This document shows, piece after piece, positions 1 through 5,257 of a DNA stretch of 6,271 bases. The notes beneath the pieces are model-generated. The model saw only the letters and a list, made by a program, of their open reading frames with translations, did no database searches and was not told the origin of the DNA. The stretch is from RUG14223 sp051881075 (GTDB taxonomy: Bacteria; Bacillota; Clostridia; Oscillospirales; Acutalibacteraceae): contig JBJEPE010000094.1 of assembly GCA_051881075.1 (NCBI GenBank), forward strand, positions 1 to 6,271. Direction: 5' to 3'. A program made the translations under genes and the position numbers. Numbering within the stretch: position 1 is the stretch's first letter; each line of letters begins with the position of its first letter.

Positions 1-12
1 TAAGATAATAAG

Positions 13-111
13 ATACTGAATTATAGCAAATCGATTACAAAGTTATAATCTCTGCAATGCGGTTGCGATGCGTGATATGCACTTATTTATAGCAATTACT
101 TTGTGCGCAAC
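13..111 (+). repeat. Interspersed repeat copy: 62-base leader plus GATGCGTG core
   Basis: Bases 13-74 align without gaps to 846-907. Shared blocks include TGAATTATAG, TACAAAGTTA and AATCTCT, and both end in CGATGCGTG. After GATGCGTG (67-74), a spacer of about 24 bases leads to ACTTTGTGCG, as it also does at 163-208 and, one base shorter, at 900-940. This is therefore one copy of the dispersed family that fills both ends of the window. No reading frame or transposase is associated with it. The repeat nature is seen directly; the exact element boundary is not known. Confidence 0.8.
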
Positions 112-208
112 GCTACTACAGGTCTAATCGCCAACAACGCTATCGGTTAGACCAAGTAATTACGATGCGTGCTATGCACTTATTTATAGCAATTACTTTG
201 TGCGCAAC
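66..208 (+). repeat. 46-base direct repeat, two copies (66-111 and 163-208)
   Basis: The two 46-base copies begin CGATGCGTG and end TTTGTGCGCAAC. They differ at a single base (GATATGC against GCTATGC). They are separated by 51 bases that contain the hairpin at 121-153. The near identity points to recent duplication or gene conversion between neighbouring copies of the family. Confidence 0.9.
121..153. repeat. Imperfect hairpin between the 46-base repeats
   Basis: GGTCTAATCG at 121-130 can pair with CGGTTAGACC at 144-153 through nine Watson-Crick pairs and one G-T pair, leaving a 13-base loop. It carries the GGTCTAA block found in the short CTA-loop hairpins of the family and looks like a rearranged version of them. 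Confidence 0.5.
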
Positions 209-214
209 TCTGCC

Positions 215-229
215 GCAGGGCTACCCTGC
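215..229. repeat. CTA-loop hairpin, CCCTGC type
   Basis: GCAGGG-CTA-CCCTGC is a perfect six-pair stem with a three-base loop. It lies just after the TGCGCAAC motif of the second 46-base repeat. The same sequence recurs at 472-486. Related hairpins with other stem sequences occur at 1186, 1322, 1458, 1594 and 1621. Confidence 0.75.
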
Positions 230-242
230 CCGCCCTGCACCC

Positions 243-317
243 GGCACATCCTTTCTTTATACGAAGAAAGGATGCAAAGACGTAGCGGGGAAACCCTTTC
301 GATTGGGTTTCCCCTGC
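243..317 (-). repeat. Two-hairpin element, diverged inverted copy
   Basis: Read on the minus strand, this stretch aligns along its full length, with one single-base gap, to the element at 975-1048. Hairpin one pairs 287-296 with 305-314 (GGGGAAACCC / GGGTTTCCCC). Hairpin two pairs 247-257 with 264-274 (CATCCTTTCTT / AAGAAAGGATG). Relative to 975-1048 the stems carry three paired base changes, so both hairpins survive the divergence. This supports a structural role for the fold. The function is unknown. Confidence 0.8.
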
Positions 318-389
318 TCCCCTTCCTGAACGACCGCTTCGCTGAGCAAACAAAGTTTTTTGTTGTCATAATTTATAGCCTGCGTCCTG

Positions 390-530
390 CCGATTGCTTG
401 TCTATTTGCATAGCACTACAATGCGTGATATGCGCTTAATCACACCAAATCACTTTGTGCACAACATTGCCGCAGGGCTACCCTGCCCGATTGCTTGTCT
501 GTTTGCATAGTACTATGTTGCGTGCTATGC
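390..530 (+). repeat. 44-base direct repeat, two copies (390-433 and 487-530), the second forming a hairpin
   Basis: Both copies begin CCGATTGCTTGTCT and differ at six positions. In the second copy GTTTGCATAG at 501-510 pairs perfectly with CTATGCAAAC at 525-534, giving a 10-pair stem with a 14-base loop. In the first copy the matching stem is much weaker. Between the copies lies another family core (TGCGTG near 423, then ACTTTGTGC near 452) and a CTA-loop hairpin at 472-486. Confidence 0.7.
472..486. repeat. CTA-loop hairpin, CCCTGC type
   Basis: GCAGGG-CTA-CCCTGC, identical to 215-229, follows a GTGCACAACATTGCC motif that corresponds to the TGCGCAACTCTGCC before the first copy. It is a perfect six-pair stem. 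Confidence 0.75.
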
Positions 531-556
531 AAACTTTCGTAGTGAATAACATTAAG

Positions 557-766
557 CTTGCTACTTTTATATAGTACGATGTATAAGCTTTTGGCGTACA
601 GAATACAAAACTTGCAAATCTTTAAGCAATACAATAAGCAAACCGTTGGAGTGCAAGGTATAACTTGCTGATTCTCATGCAGTCCGATGTACAAACCATT
701 GGAGTGAATAGCAGAGCTTGCTAATTTTTCATATAGTCCGATGTGCTGACTATTGGAGTGCAGGGG
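557..766 (+). repeat. Degenerate ~54-base tandem repeat, four units
   Basis: Units begin with CTTGC at 557, 611, 663 and 717, giving periods of 54, 52 and 54 bases. The recognisable core is CTTGCTnnTTTTnATATAGTCCGATGT followed by nnTTGGAGTG. Units 3 and 4 are the closest pair; unit 2 is the most diverged. A possible fifth, weaker unit starts near 494. On the minus strand the period is a multiple of three, or close to it, so it yields an open frame with an internally repetitive HSNxxxIGL pattern. I treat that frame as a by-product of the repeat because it has no ribosome binding site and runs into the GC-rich hairpins at 759-808. Confidence 0.7.
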
Positions 767-808
767 CGAAGCCCCTGCAAGTTCCTCCCCCTTCCTTGGG
801 GAAGGGGG
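759..808. repeat. Two adjacent GC-rich hairpins
   Basis: TGCAGGGGC at 759-767 pairs with GCCCCTGCA at 771-779 around a GAA loop. Ten bases or less further on, CCCCCTTCC at 787-795 pairs with GGAAGGGGG at 800-808 around TTGG. A G-rich run (811-817) follows. Neither stem is followed by a T run on the plus strand, so they are not typical intrinsic terminators. They resemble the small stem-loop repeats common between genes in Clostridia. Confidence 0.65.
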
Positions 809-845
809 TCGGGGGGGATAGGGAAACATACACTGAGATTATTAC

Positions 846-1116
846 ATATTGAATTATAGTAAGTTGACTACAAAGTTAAAATCTCTACAAGAAAGTTTCG
901 ATGCGTGTAATCAATTTTGATATAATAATACTTTGTGCGATATAAGCAAAGCATAAAAGCGTTAAGGAAAGGGTGCAGGGAAAACCCATCGCAAGGGTTT
1001 TCCCGCCGCTTCTTTGTATACTTTCTTTGCGCAAAGAAAGTATATGCCTAGTACAGAGCGGCATGAGCGTCTGTTAGGCTAGATTTATAAACAACTAACT
1101 GTTATGCGAAGCTATA
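846..1116 (+). repeat. Long repeat element, left copy (leader, promoter-like stretch, two hairpins, array unit)
   Basis: In order, it holds the 62-base leader shared with 13-74, GATGCGTG at 900-907, a conserved GATATAAT at 919-926, and the two-hairpin element at 975-1048. It then runs into the first unit of the tandem array. Bases 900-1116 align without gaps to 6025-6241, and 949-1078 are identical to 6074-6203 (130 bases). Hairpin one pairs 978-987 with 995-1004. Hairpin two is a perfect 28-base palindrome at 1017-1044. It encodes no protein. The size and lack of a transposase suit a small non-autonomous mobile element or a repeated structured RNA; I cannot choose between them. Confidence 0.85.
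898..926 (+). promoter_or_regulatory. Promoter-like sequence inside the left repeat copy
   Basis: TATAAT at 921-926 lies 17 bases after TCGATG at 898-903. The right copy has the same TATAAT with a better -35 (TTGATG). The GATATAAT block is fully conserved between copies although bases around it differ. Transcription would run into the two hairpins. It could be a remnant: the left -35 is weak. Confidence 0.3.
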
Positions 1117-1185
1117 CTATTAACTATGATGCGTGATACATACTTAACCACACCCCAACCCAACCACCTTGTACGCAACTTTGCC

Positions 1186-1200
1186 GCAGGTCTAACCTGC
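1186..1200. repeat. CTA-loop hairpin, ACCTGC type
   Basis: GCAGGT-CTA-ACCTGC forms a perfect six-pair stem at the end of array unit 1. The equivalent at 1322-1336 has loop CTC with the stem intact. The one at 1458-1472 (GCAGGG-CTA-ACCTGC) has lost the closing pair. Confidence 0.7.
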
Positions 1201-1582
1201 CGGCATGAGCGTCTGTTAGGCTAGATTTATAAACAACTAATTGTTATGCGAAGCTATACTATTAACTATGATGCGTGATACATACTTAACCTTTCTACAT
1301 TACCCTGTACGCAACTTTGCCGCAGGTCTCACCTGCCGGCATGAGCGTCTGTTAGGCTAGATTTATAAACAACTAACTGTTATGCGAAGCTATACTATTA
1401 ACTATGATGCGTGATACATACTTAACCTTTCTACATTACCTTGTACGCAACTCTGCCGCAGGGCTAACCTGCCGGCATGAGCGTCTGTTAGGCTAGATTT
1501 ATAAACAACTAATTGTTATGCGAAGCTATACTATTAACTATGATGCGTGATACATACTTAACCTTTCTACATTACCCTGTAC

Positions 1583-1636
1583 GCAACTTTGCTGTCGGTC
1601 TAACCGACCGCAACGCTGCTGCAGGTCTAACCTGCC
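1583..1636 (+). repeat. Duplicated 27-base hairpin module
   Basis: Two 27-base modules lie head to tail (1583-1609 and 1610-1636), each starting GCAAC and ending in a CTA-loop hairpin. The first stem is GTCGGT / ACCGAC (1594-1608) and the second is GCAGGT / ACCTGC (1621-1635). The stem sequences differ by paired changes while the CTA loop is constant. This duplication accounts for the 163-base spacing of array unit 4. Confidence 0.75.
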
Positions 1637-1725
1637 GGCATGAGCGTCTGTTAGGCTAGATTTATAAACAACTAACTGTTATGCAAAGCTATACCACTAG
1701 TTACGATCCGTAATACACACTTAAT

Positions 1726-2715
1726 CTAAATCACTAAAAAATTACTCTTAATTGCATCTATATTATTGTTAAAATAAGCGTCAAGATTCCCTTTGGTAAC
1801 ATTGGCTATCTCACTCAATGCCTCATTTGTCAAAAATGCCTGATGAGATGTCATAAGCACATTTGGCATAGATAAAAGTATAGGCAGGTCATCGTCCTGT
1901 ACTATCTGATCAGAGAAGTCCTCAAAGAAAAGGTCTGATTCTTCTTCATAAACATCAAGTCCTGCCCCACCTACTTTTCCGCTTTTAAGAGCAGAAATAA
2001 GTGCGTCTGTGTCTATTAAAGCTCCCCTTGATGTGTTCAGTATTATAACACCGTCACGCATCTCAGACAGTGTGTTTTCGTTAATTATATGATACGTGCT
2101 TTTGTTTAACGGACAATGCAGAGATATAAAGTCAGAAGATCTGCATAGCTCATCAAGCGATACATACTCGGCGGCAATATTCGCAGGATAAGGATCGTAC
2201 GCAAGAATCCTCATACCGAAGCCTGAGCAAATGTTAATAAACGTCTGCCCTATTTTACCCGTGCCTATAACTCCTATAGTCTTGCCCCTTAAATCACTGC
2301 CGGTAAGCCCGTTTAAGCTGAAATTGTTGGTACGTGTGCGAAAGTATGCACGGTGTATTTTTCTGTTTACACACAGCAGAAGCCCCATAGCGTGTTCAGC
2401 TACAGCATAAGGGGAGTACATAGGTACTCTTGCTACAGCAAGCTTATTTTTGGCTGTTTGCAGATCAACGTTGTTAAATCCTGCACAGCGTAAAGCGATT
2501 ATCCTGCATCCGCCTTCCGATAAAATATCCAAGGTTTCTTTATCTGCTATATCGTTTACAAAGATTATAACACCGTCACAGCCCTTTGCCATGATCGCCG
2601 TATATGCGTTAAGCTTAAAGTCAAAGTATTTAATCTCATAATCTGTGTTTTCAAACGCCTTTTCAAATGCCTTTCGGTCATATGGTTTGGTATCGTAAAA
2701 AGCCAGTTTATACAT
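1726..2715 (-). CDS. ldhA: D-lactate dehydrogenase (NAD-dependent 2-hydroxyacid dehydrogenase family)
   Basis: This enzyme reduces pyruvate to D-lactate with NADH in the cytoplasm, recycling NAD during fermentation. At 329 residues it matches the length I recall for E. coli LdhA. The start is the ATG at 2715-2713, six bases after AGGTG; a GTG three codons upstream overlaps that site and is unlikely. The N-terminal catalytic part opens MYKLAFYDTKPYD. The NAD-binding Rossmann motif is GVIGTGKIG (148-156). Expected catalytic residues are R230 in NTSRGALID, a glutamate at about 257-259 in GLDVYEEE, and H291 in SHQAFLT. The stretch DLFFEDFSDQIVQDDD (261-276) is typical of the LdhA subgroup rather than of phosphoglycerate or glyoxylate dehydrogenases. 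It follows spoVAD by 13 bases on the same strand, so both are probably on one transcript. The stop codon TAG lies at the edge of the tandem array. Strict pyruvate specificity is inferred from homology. Confidence 0.88.
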   Translation of the reverse strand: MYKLAFYDTKPYDRKAFEKAFENTDYEIKYFDFKLNAYTAIMAKGCDGVIIFVNDIADKETLDILSEGGCRIIALRCAGFNNVDLQTAKNKLAVARVPMYSPYAVAEHAMGLLLCVNRKIHRAYFRTRTNNFSLNGLTGSDLRGKTIGVIGTGKIGQTFINICSGFGMRILAYDPYPANIAAEYVSLDELCRSSDFISLHCPLNKSTYHIINENTLSEMRDGVIILNTSRGALIDTDALISALKSGKVGGAGLDVYEEESDLFFEDFSDQIVQDDDLPILLSMPNVLMTSHQAFLTNEALSEIANVTKGNLDAYFNNNIDAIKSNFLVI

Positions 2716-2721
2716 ATTTAT

Positions 2722-2726
2722 CACCT
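2722..2726 (-). promoter_or_regulatory. Ribosome binding site fixing the ldhA start
   Basis: On the minus strand AGGTG is followed after six bases (ATAAAT) by ATG at 2715. It also contains the GTG that opens the reading frame, so initiation at that GTG would leave no binding site upstream. Confidence 0.75.
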
Positions 2727-2728
2727 GC

Positions 2729-3757
2729 TTATTTATTTAATGTTGAATTTAATGAAGAAAAGTGTAGAAGATGCGCTATAGACGGTATGCTCATACCCTG
2801 CTGATTTGCTGTAGGAGACATCAGCGCACCTGTAGCAATGAAAAGAATATCCGATATCTCACCGCTTGCAAGGCGCGGTAAAAACTCGGCACACAGCACA
2901 GACGCAGAGCATCCGCATCCGCTACCCCCTGCGTGTACGTCCTGCTTTTCTATGTCATAGATAATCATACCGCAATCTGTGTGATTGTCCTTTATATCTA
3001 TATTCTGTTTTTTAAGCAATTCTATAAGAAGCTCAGACCCTACCTTTCCAAGGTCGCCGGTCACTATATAGTCAAAGTCAGACGGTACTGTACCCGTATC
3101 CTCAAGGTACTTTGATATAGTATCCGCTGCGGCGGGTGCCATTGCCGCACCCATGTTATTTATATCGGTAATACCCATATCCGTTATCTTGCCTATAGTT
3201 ACCTCTTTAACAAGTACCTTAGGATTTTGTTTAGAGTATATGACCGCCCCTGCGCCCGTAACAGTCCATTGAGATGTAGGTGTACGCTGACCGCCGTATT
3301 CTATAGGAAATCTAAATTGTCTTTCGGCAGAACAAAAGTGAGATGACGTTACGGCAAGGCTGTTCTGTGCAATATCGCAGTCAGTCAATAAAGACGCTAA
3401 TATAGAGGACAGTGCCATAGTTGAGCAGGCACCGTATAAACCACAAAACGGAATGTTAAAATCCGCCAAACCGTAGTTGCTTGATATACATTGATTAAGA
3501 AGATCGCCTGCAAAGGCAACCTGAATGTCGCTTGCGGAAAGCCCCGACTTTTCCAGAACAAGCTCGGTAGCGTTAAGCTGTAGTTGGCTTTCTGCCTGTT
3601 CCCATGTTTCTTGCCCCATAAGCGTATCATAGAATAATTTATCGAATTTATCTTTAAGCGGGCCTTCGCTCTCCTTTTTACCTGCAACGCTTGCAAACTC
3701 AAGTATGCCCGTATTACCTGAAAGACGTACAGTGTTGTTGCCTATTCTTTGCGGCAT
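2729..3757 (-). CDS. spoVAD: Stage V sporulation protein AD (SpoVAD)
   Basis: SpoVAD is part of the SpoVA complex that moves dipicolinic acid into the forespore during spore formation and out during germination. It is a soluble thiolase-fold protein that binds dipicolinate, not an acyltransferase. The product is 342 residues, close to the usual ~338. The start is ATG 3757-3755 with AAAGGG eight bases upstream; a GTG at 3766 overlaps that site. Family blocks seen in order: EGPLKDKFD (31-39), AGDLLNQ (83-89, with D85), LYGACST (107-113, with C111), AVTSSHF then AERQFRFPIEYGGQR (144-158), TVTGAGAV, ITDMGIT, MGAAMAPAAADTI (202-214), VTGDLGKVGSELL, DCGMIIYD, HAGGSGCGCSA (275-285) and IATGALMSPT (307-316). 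D85 and C111 correspond to residues reported for ligand binding in Bacillus SpoVAD. The usual partners spoVAC and spoVAE are absent on both sides; the downstream gene is ldhA. Identification is firm; function without adjacent partners is inferred. Confidence 0.95.
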   Translation of the reverse strand: MPQRIGNNTVRLSGNTGILEFASVAGKKESEGPLKDKFDKLFYDTLMGQETWEQAESQLQLNATELVLEKSGLSASDIQVAFAGDLLNQCISSNYGLADFNIPFCGLYGACSTMALSSILASLLTDCDIAQNSLAVTSSHFCSAERQFRFPIEYGGQRTPTSQWTVTGAGAVIYSKQNPKVLVKEVTIGKITDMGITDINNMGAAMAPAAADTISKYLEDTGTVPSDFDYIVTGDLGKVGSELLIELLKKQNIDIKDNHTDCGMIIYDIEKQDVHAGGSGCGCSASVLCAEFLPRLASGEISDILFIATGALMSPTANQQGMSIPSIAHLLHFSSLNSTLNK

Positions 3758-3765
3758 ATAAATCA

Positions 3766-3771
3766 CCCTTT
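3766..3771 (-). promoter_or_regulatory. Ribosome binding site fixing the spoVAD start
   Basis: AAAGGG on the minus strand, eight bases before ATG 3757. The GTG at 3766-3764 shares its first base with this site, so the longer frame is not used. Confidence 0.75.
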
Positions 3772-3809
3772 GTTATTTTGTTTGTATTATCTTATCCTGT
3801 ACGCCTCAG

Positions 3810-3837
3810 AATATACGGATGTGCAAAATACTGTCAA
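3810..3837 (-). promoter_or_regulatory. Probable promoter of spoVAD-ldhA
   Basis: On the minus strand TTGACA (3837-3832) is followed after 16 bases by TATATT (3815-3810). This gives a leader of about 45 bases before the spoVAD ATG. It resembles a housekeeping sigma-A promoter. In Bacillus the spoVA operon is read by forespore sigma-G. I looked for a sigma-G type pair here and found only a poor match (GTATA, then GATAATA at a spacing of 20), so forespore control is not shown. Confidence 0.5.
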
Positions 3838-3849
3838 AATCTAAAATTG

Positions 3850-3878
3850 TTGCTTTTTTTAAAGACATATGATATAAT
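3850..3878 (+). promoter_or_regulatory. Probable sigma-A promoter of the ExbB/ExbD-like operon
   Basis: TTGCTT (3850-3855), 17 bases, then TATAAT (3873-3878), preceded by ATGA. Transcription would start near 3885, leaving a leader of about 140 bases before the first ATG at 4025. It lies back to back with the spoVAD promoter; the -35 boxes are 12 bases apart, so the two could interfere or share a regulator. A TTGACA at 3899-3904 has no fitting -10. Confidence 0.55.
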
Positions 3879-4012
3879 CATTTTTAATAGAATAAAATTT
3901 GACATTTTTTACGCTTATCAGCAAAGGCTTAGTGTCAGATTTTATTATGAATAAAGGTATAAGTATATGCGCTGTGCGGATATACGCACGTATTTTGTTT
4001 TATCATAGATAC

Positions 4013-4017
4013 GGAGG
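4013..4017 (+). promoter_or_regulatory. Strong ribosome binding site fixing the start of gene 1
   Basis: GGAGG lies seven bases before ATG 4025. The open frame extends upstream to about 3899 (TTG) and includes an ATG at 3948, but neither has a binding site, and the extra residues would precede the first transmembrane helix without resembling the family. Confidence 0.85.
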
Positions 4018-4024
4018 CAGTATA

Positions 4025-4555
4025 ATGGAAGAATTTTGCAAAGTAATATTCAGCAACTTTTTGGGGTTTGACGGTCTTATTTTCATCTTGGCAATAATCA
4101 ATGTAATAGTCTTTATTATGGCATGGAGATCCGCAAACAAATTATACAGTACTATGAATTTATCGGTATATGTACCGGGACATGAGGCCAGCGAGCTGGC
4201 TAATCAGAGAGAGATAACATACTTAAAGGAGCCTGACATAATCAGATTGCGTCATAAAACAACAAACAGATATGCGCTGTATATCAATATCACCGCCATA
4301 TTCCCGCTTATGGGTATATTAGGTACGGTCATGAGCCTTTTAAGTATTGCCAAAGACATGACTAACGTTCAGTCAAACTTTTTTTCTGCGCTTACCAGCA
4401 CGTTCTGGGGTCTTGTATTTGCCATAATCTATAAGATGCTGGATGCAAAGCTGGCTTCTTTAATAGAAGAAAACGATAAGAACGTTGAACTTTATCTTGA
4501 ACGTAATTCTTCCGCATCTGCTCATAAAGAGCGCAACCATAAGGTGACAAAATAA
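4025..4555 (+). CDS. MotA/TolQ/ExbB-family proton channel protein (short, three-helix)
   Basis: It is an inner-membrane channel subunit of the type that uses ion flow to drive work across the envelope. The product is 176 residues, shorter than ExbB or TolQ (about 230-245). Helix 1 is at about 15-34, helix 2 at 86-108 and helix 3 at 119-139. The signature FPLMGILGTVMSLL (93-106) matches the ExbB/TolQ helix-2 consensus, with T101 at the position of the conserved channel threonine. SALTSTFWGLVFAI (121-134) matches helix 3, with T126 at the second conserved threonine. A charged, helical tail (138-176) should be cytoplasmic. The stop codon overlaps the next ATG (TAATG at 4553-4557), so it is translationally coupled to an ExbD-like partner, the classical pairing. 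It is not MotA proper: only three helices are visible and no flagellar genes are nearby. Family assignment is good; substrate and role are unknown. Confidence 0.85.
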   Translation: MEEFCKVIFSNFLGFDGLIFILAIINVIVFIMAWRSANKLYSTMNLSVYVPGHEASELANQREITYLKEPDIIRLRHKTTNRYALYINITAIFPLMGILGTVMSLLSIAKDMTNVQSNFFSALTSTFWGLVFAIIYKMLDAKLASLIEENDKNVELYLERNSSASAHKERNHKVTK

Positions 4556-5205
4556 TGAGGCGTAAAGAGATCGCCCTTGAGTTGACGCCGTTGCTGGATG
4601 TAATCCTTACATTGCTGTTTATGGTACTTATCAGCGTAACGCAACAGGTGCAGTCTACACAGCAGGAGGCACAGCGGGCACTTGATGAGGCAAACGAGAA
4701 AATAGAGCTTGCAGAGAAGAAGATACTTCAGCTTAACCAATCTGCGGTATCTATGGAGCTTTTACAGGATAACTGTAAGATAGTCACCATTGCGGCTTAT
4801 AATGATAAAGACGTGCCGGGTGAAAGAACTATCACCATTAAGGATAATAACGATGAAGAACCGTATGAGATAAGATATGACTGGACAAATCTCACCTTTG
4901 CCAAAAACGCCTTTAAGCAAACCCTTACTAACAGCTACTTAACCCTTGAGGGTGATGAGCAGATAATCTTCATTGTATTTCAATATGACAGTAAGTCGAT
5001 TTATAACTATGATTATTCATTTATTAATTCCGTTTTATCAACCGTAAACGCAGATAGACCTGAGGTTTATTTGGTTTATTATAATATACCTTTGTCTGTT
5101 ATTAACGGTGAAAACAGTAGTGATAATACGAATAATTCAGATACAACTTCAAGCACCGTTACATCAGAGTATGGCGATACGGTATCAGAAACCGTCACAG
5201 AGTGA
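4555..5205 (+). CDS. ExbD/TolR-like stator subunit with divergent extracytoplasmic domain
   Basis: The N-terminus LELTPLLDVILTLLFMVLI (8-26) is the ExbD/TolR hallmark: a short cytoplasmic stretch, then Thr-Pro and a helix with an aspartate (D15), the expected ion-binding residue. It has one membrane helix (about 13-30), with the rest outside. Residues 32-66 are Gln/Glu/Lys/Ala-rich and look like a coiled coil. Residues 73-182 form a mixed domain; its end (IIFIVFQYDSK, then SVLSTVNADRPEVYLVYYN, 137-177) has the strand-helix-strand rhythm of ExbD outer domains but lacks clear sequence identity. Residues 183-216 are low-complexity Ser/Thr/Asn/Asp-rich, which may be a surface-exposed tail. There is no OmpA-like peptidoglycan motif, so it is not MotB. 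AAGGTG at 4541-4546 is its binding site; it overlaps the upstream gene by one base. The Asp-bearing helix is a confident call; the outer domain is tentative. Confidence 0.78.
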   Translation: MRRKEIALELTPLLDVILTLLFMVLISVTQQVQSTQQEAQRALDEANEKIELAEKKILQLNQSAVSMELLQDNCKIVTIAAYNDKDVPGERTITIKDNNDEEPYEIRYDWTNLTFAKNAFKQTLTNSYLTLEGDEQIIFIVFQYDSKSIYNYDYSFINSVLSTVNADRPEVYLVYYNIPLSVINGENSSDNTNNSDTTSSTVTSEYGDTVSETVTE

Positions 5206-5257
5206 TAATAACCTGTAACAAAATCCGACTATAAATTACAAAAAGGAAGGCATTATT

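Larger units (their letters stand above)
1059..1724 (+). repeat. Five-copy ~136-base tandem array
   Basis: Units begin CGGCATGAGCGTCTGTTAGG at 1059, 1201, 1337, 1473 and 1636, with spacings of 142, 136, 136 and 163 bases. Each unit then contains a TTTATAAACAACTAA block, TATGCGAAGCTATA, GATGCGTGATACATACTTAA (at 1128, 1270, 1406 and 1542), a TGTACGCAACT motif and a CTA-loop hairpin. The 142-base unit has a different linker (1145-1166). The 163-base unit has an extra 27-base hairpin module. The last unit is truncated and mutated (GATCCGTAATACACACTTAA near 1705) and ends at the stop codon of the lactate dehydrogenase gene. The array lies directly 3' of that gene. No CRISPR-like spacers are present. 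Confidence 0.95.

Noticed and set aside
200..439. 79-codon open frame on the plus strand
   Set aside because: It runs straight through a repeat copy, a CTA-loop hairpin and the inverted two-hairpin element; no binding site precedes it and the protein looks random.
440..829. 129-codon open frame on the minus strand
   Set aside because: It is made of the ~54-base tandem repeat and GC-rich hairpins, has low-complexity composition, no ribosome binding site and no recognisable domain.
1059..1724. CRISPR array
   Set aside because: The ~136-base units repeat over their whole length, including the linkers. There are no short repeats with unique spacers and no cas genes.
3810..3815. Forespore sigma-G promoter for spoVAD
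   Set aside because: The best sigma-G-like pair (GTATA and GATAATA) has a spacing of about 20 and a mismatched -10; the sigma-A-like pair fits better.
3899..4024. Upstream extension of the channel protein gene (TTG at 3899 or ATG at 3948)
   Set aside because: No ribosome binding site precedes either start, while GGAGG sits at the right distance from ATG 4025, where the family-like sequence begins.
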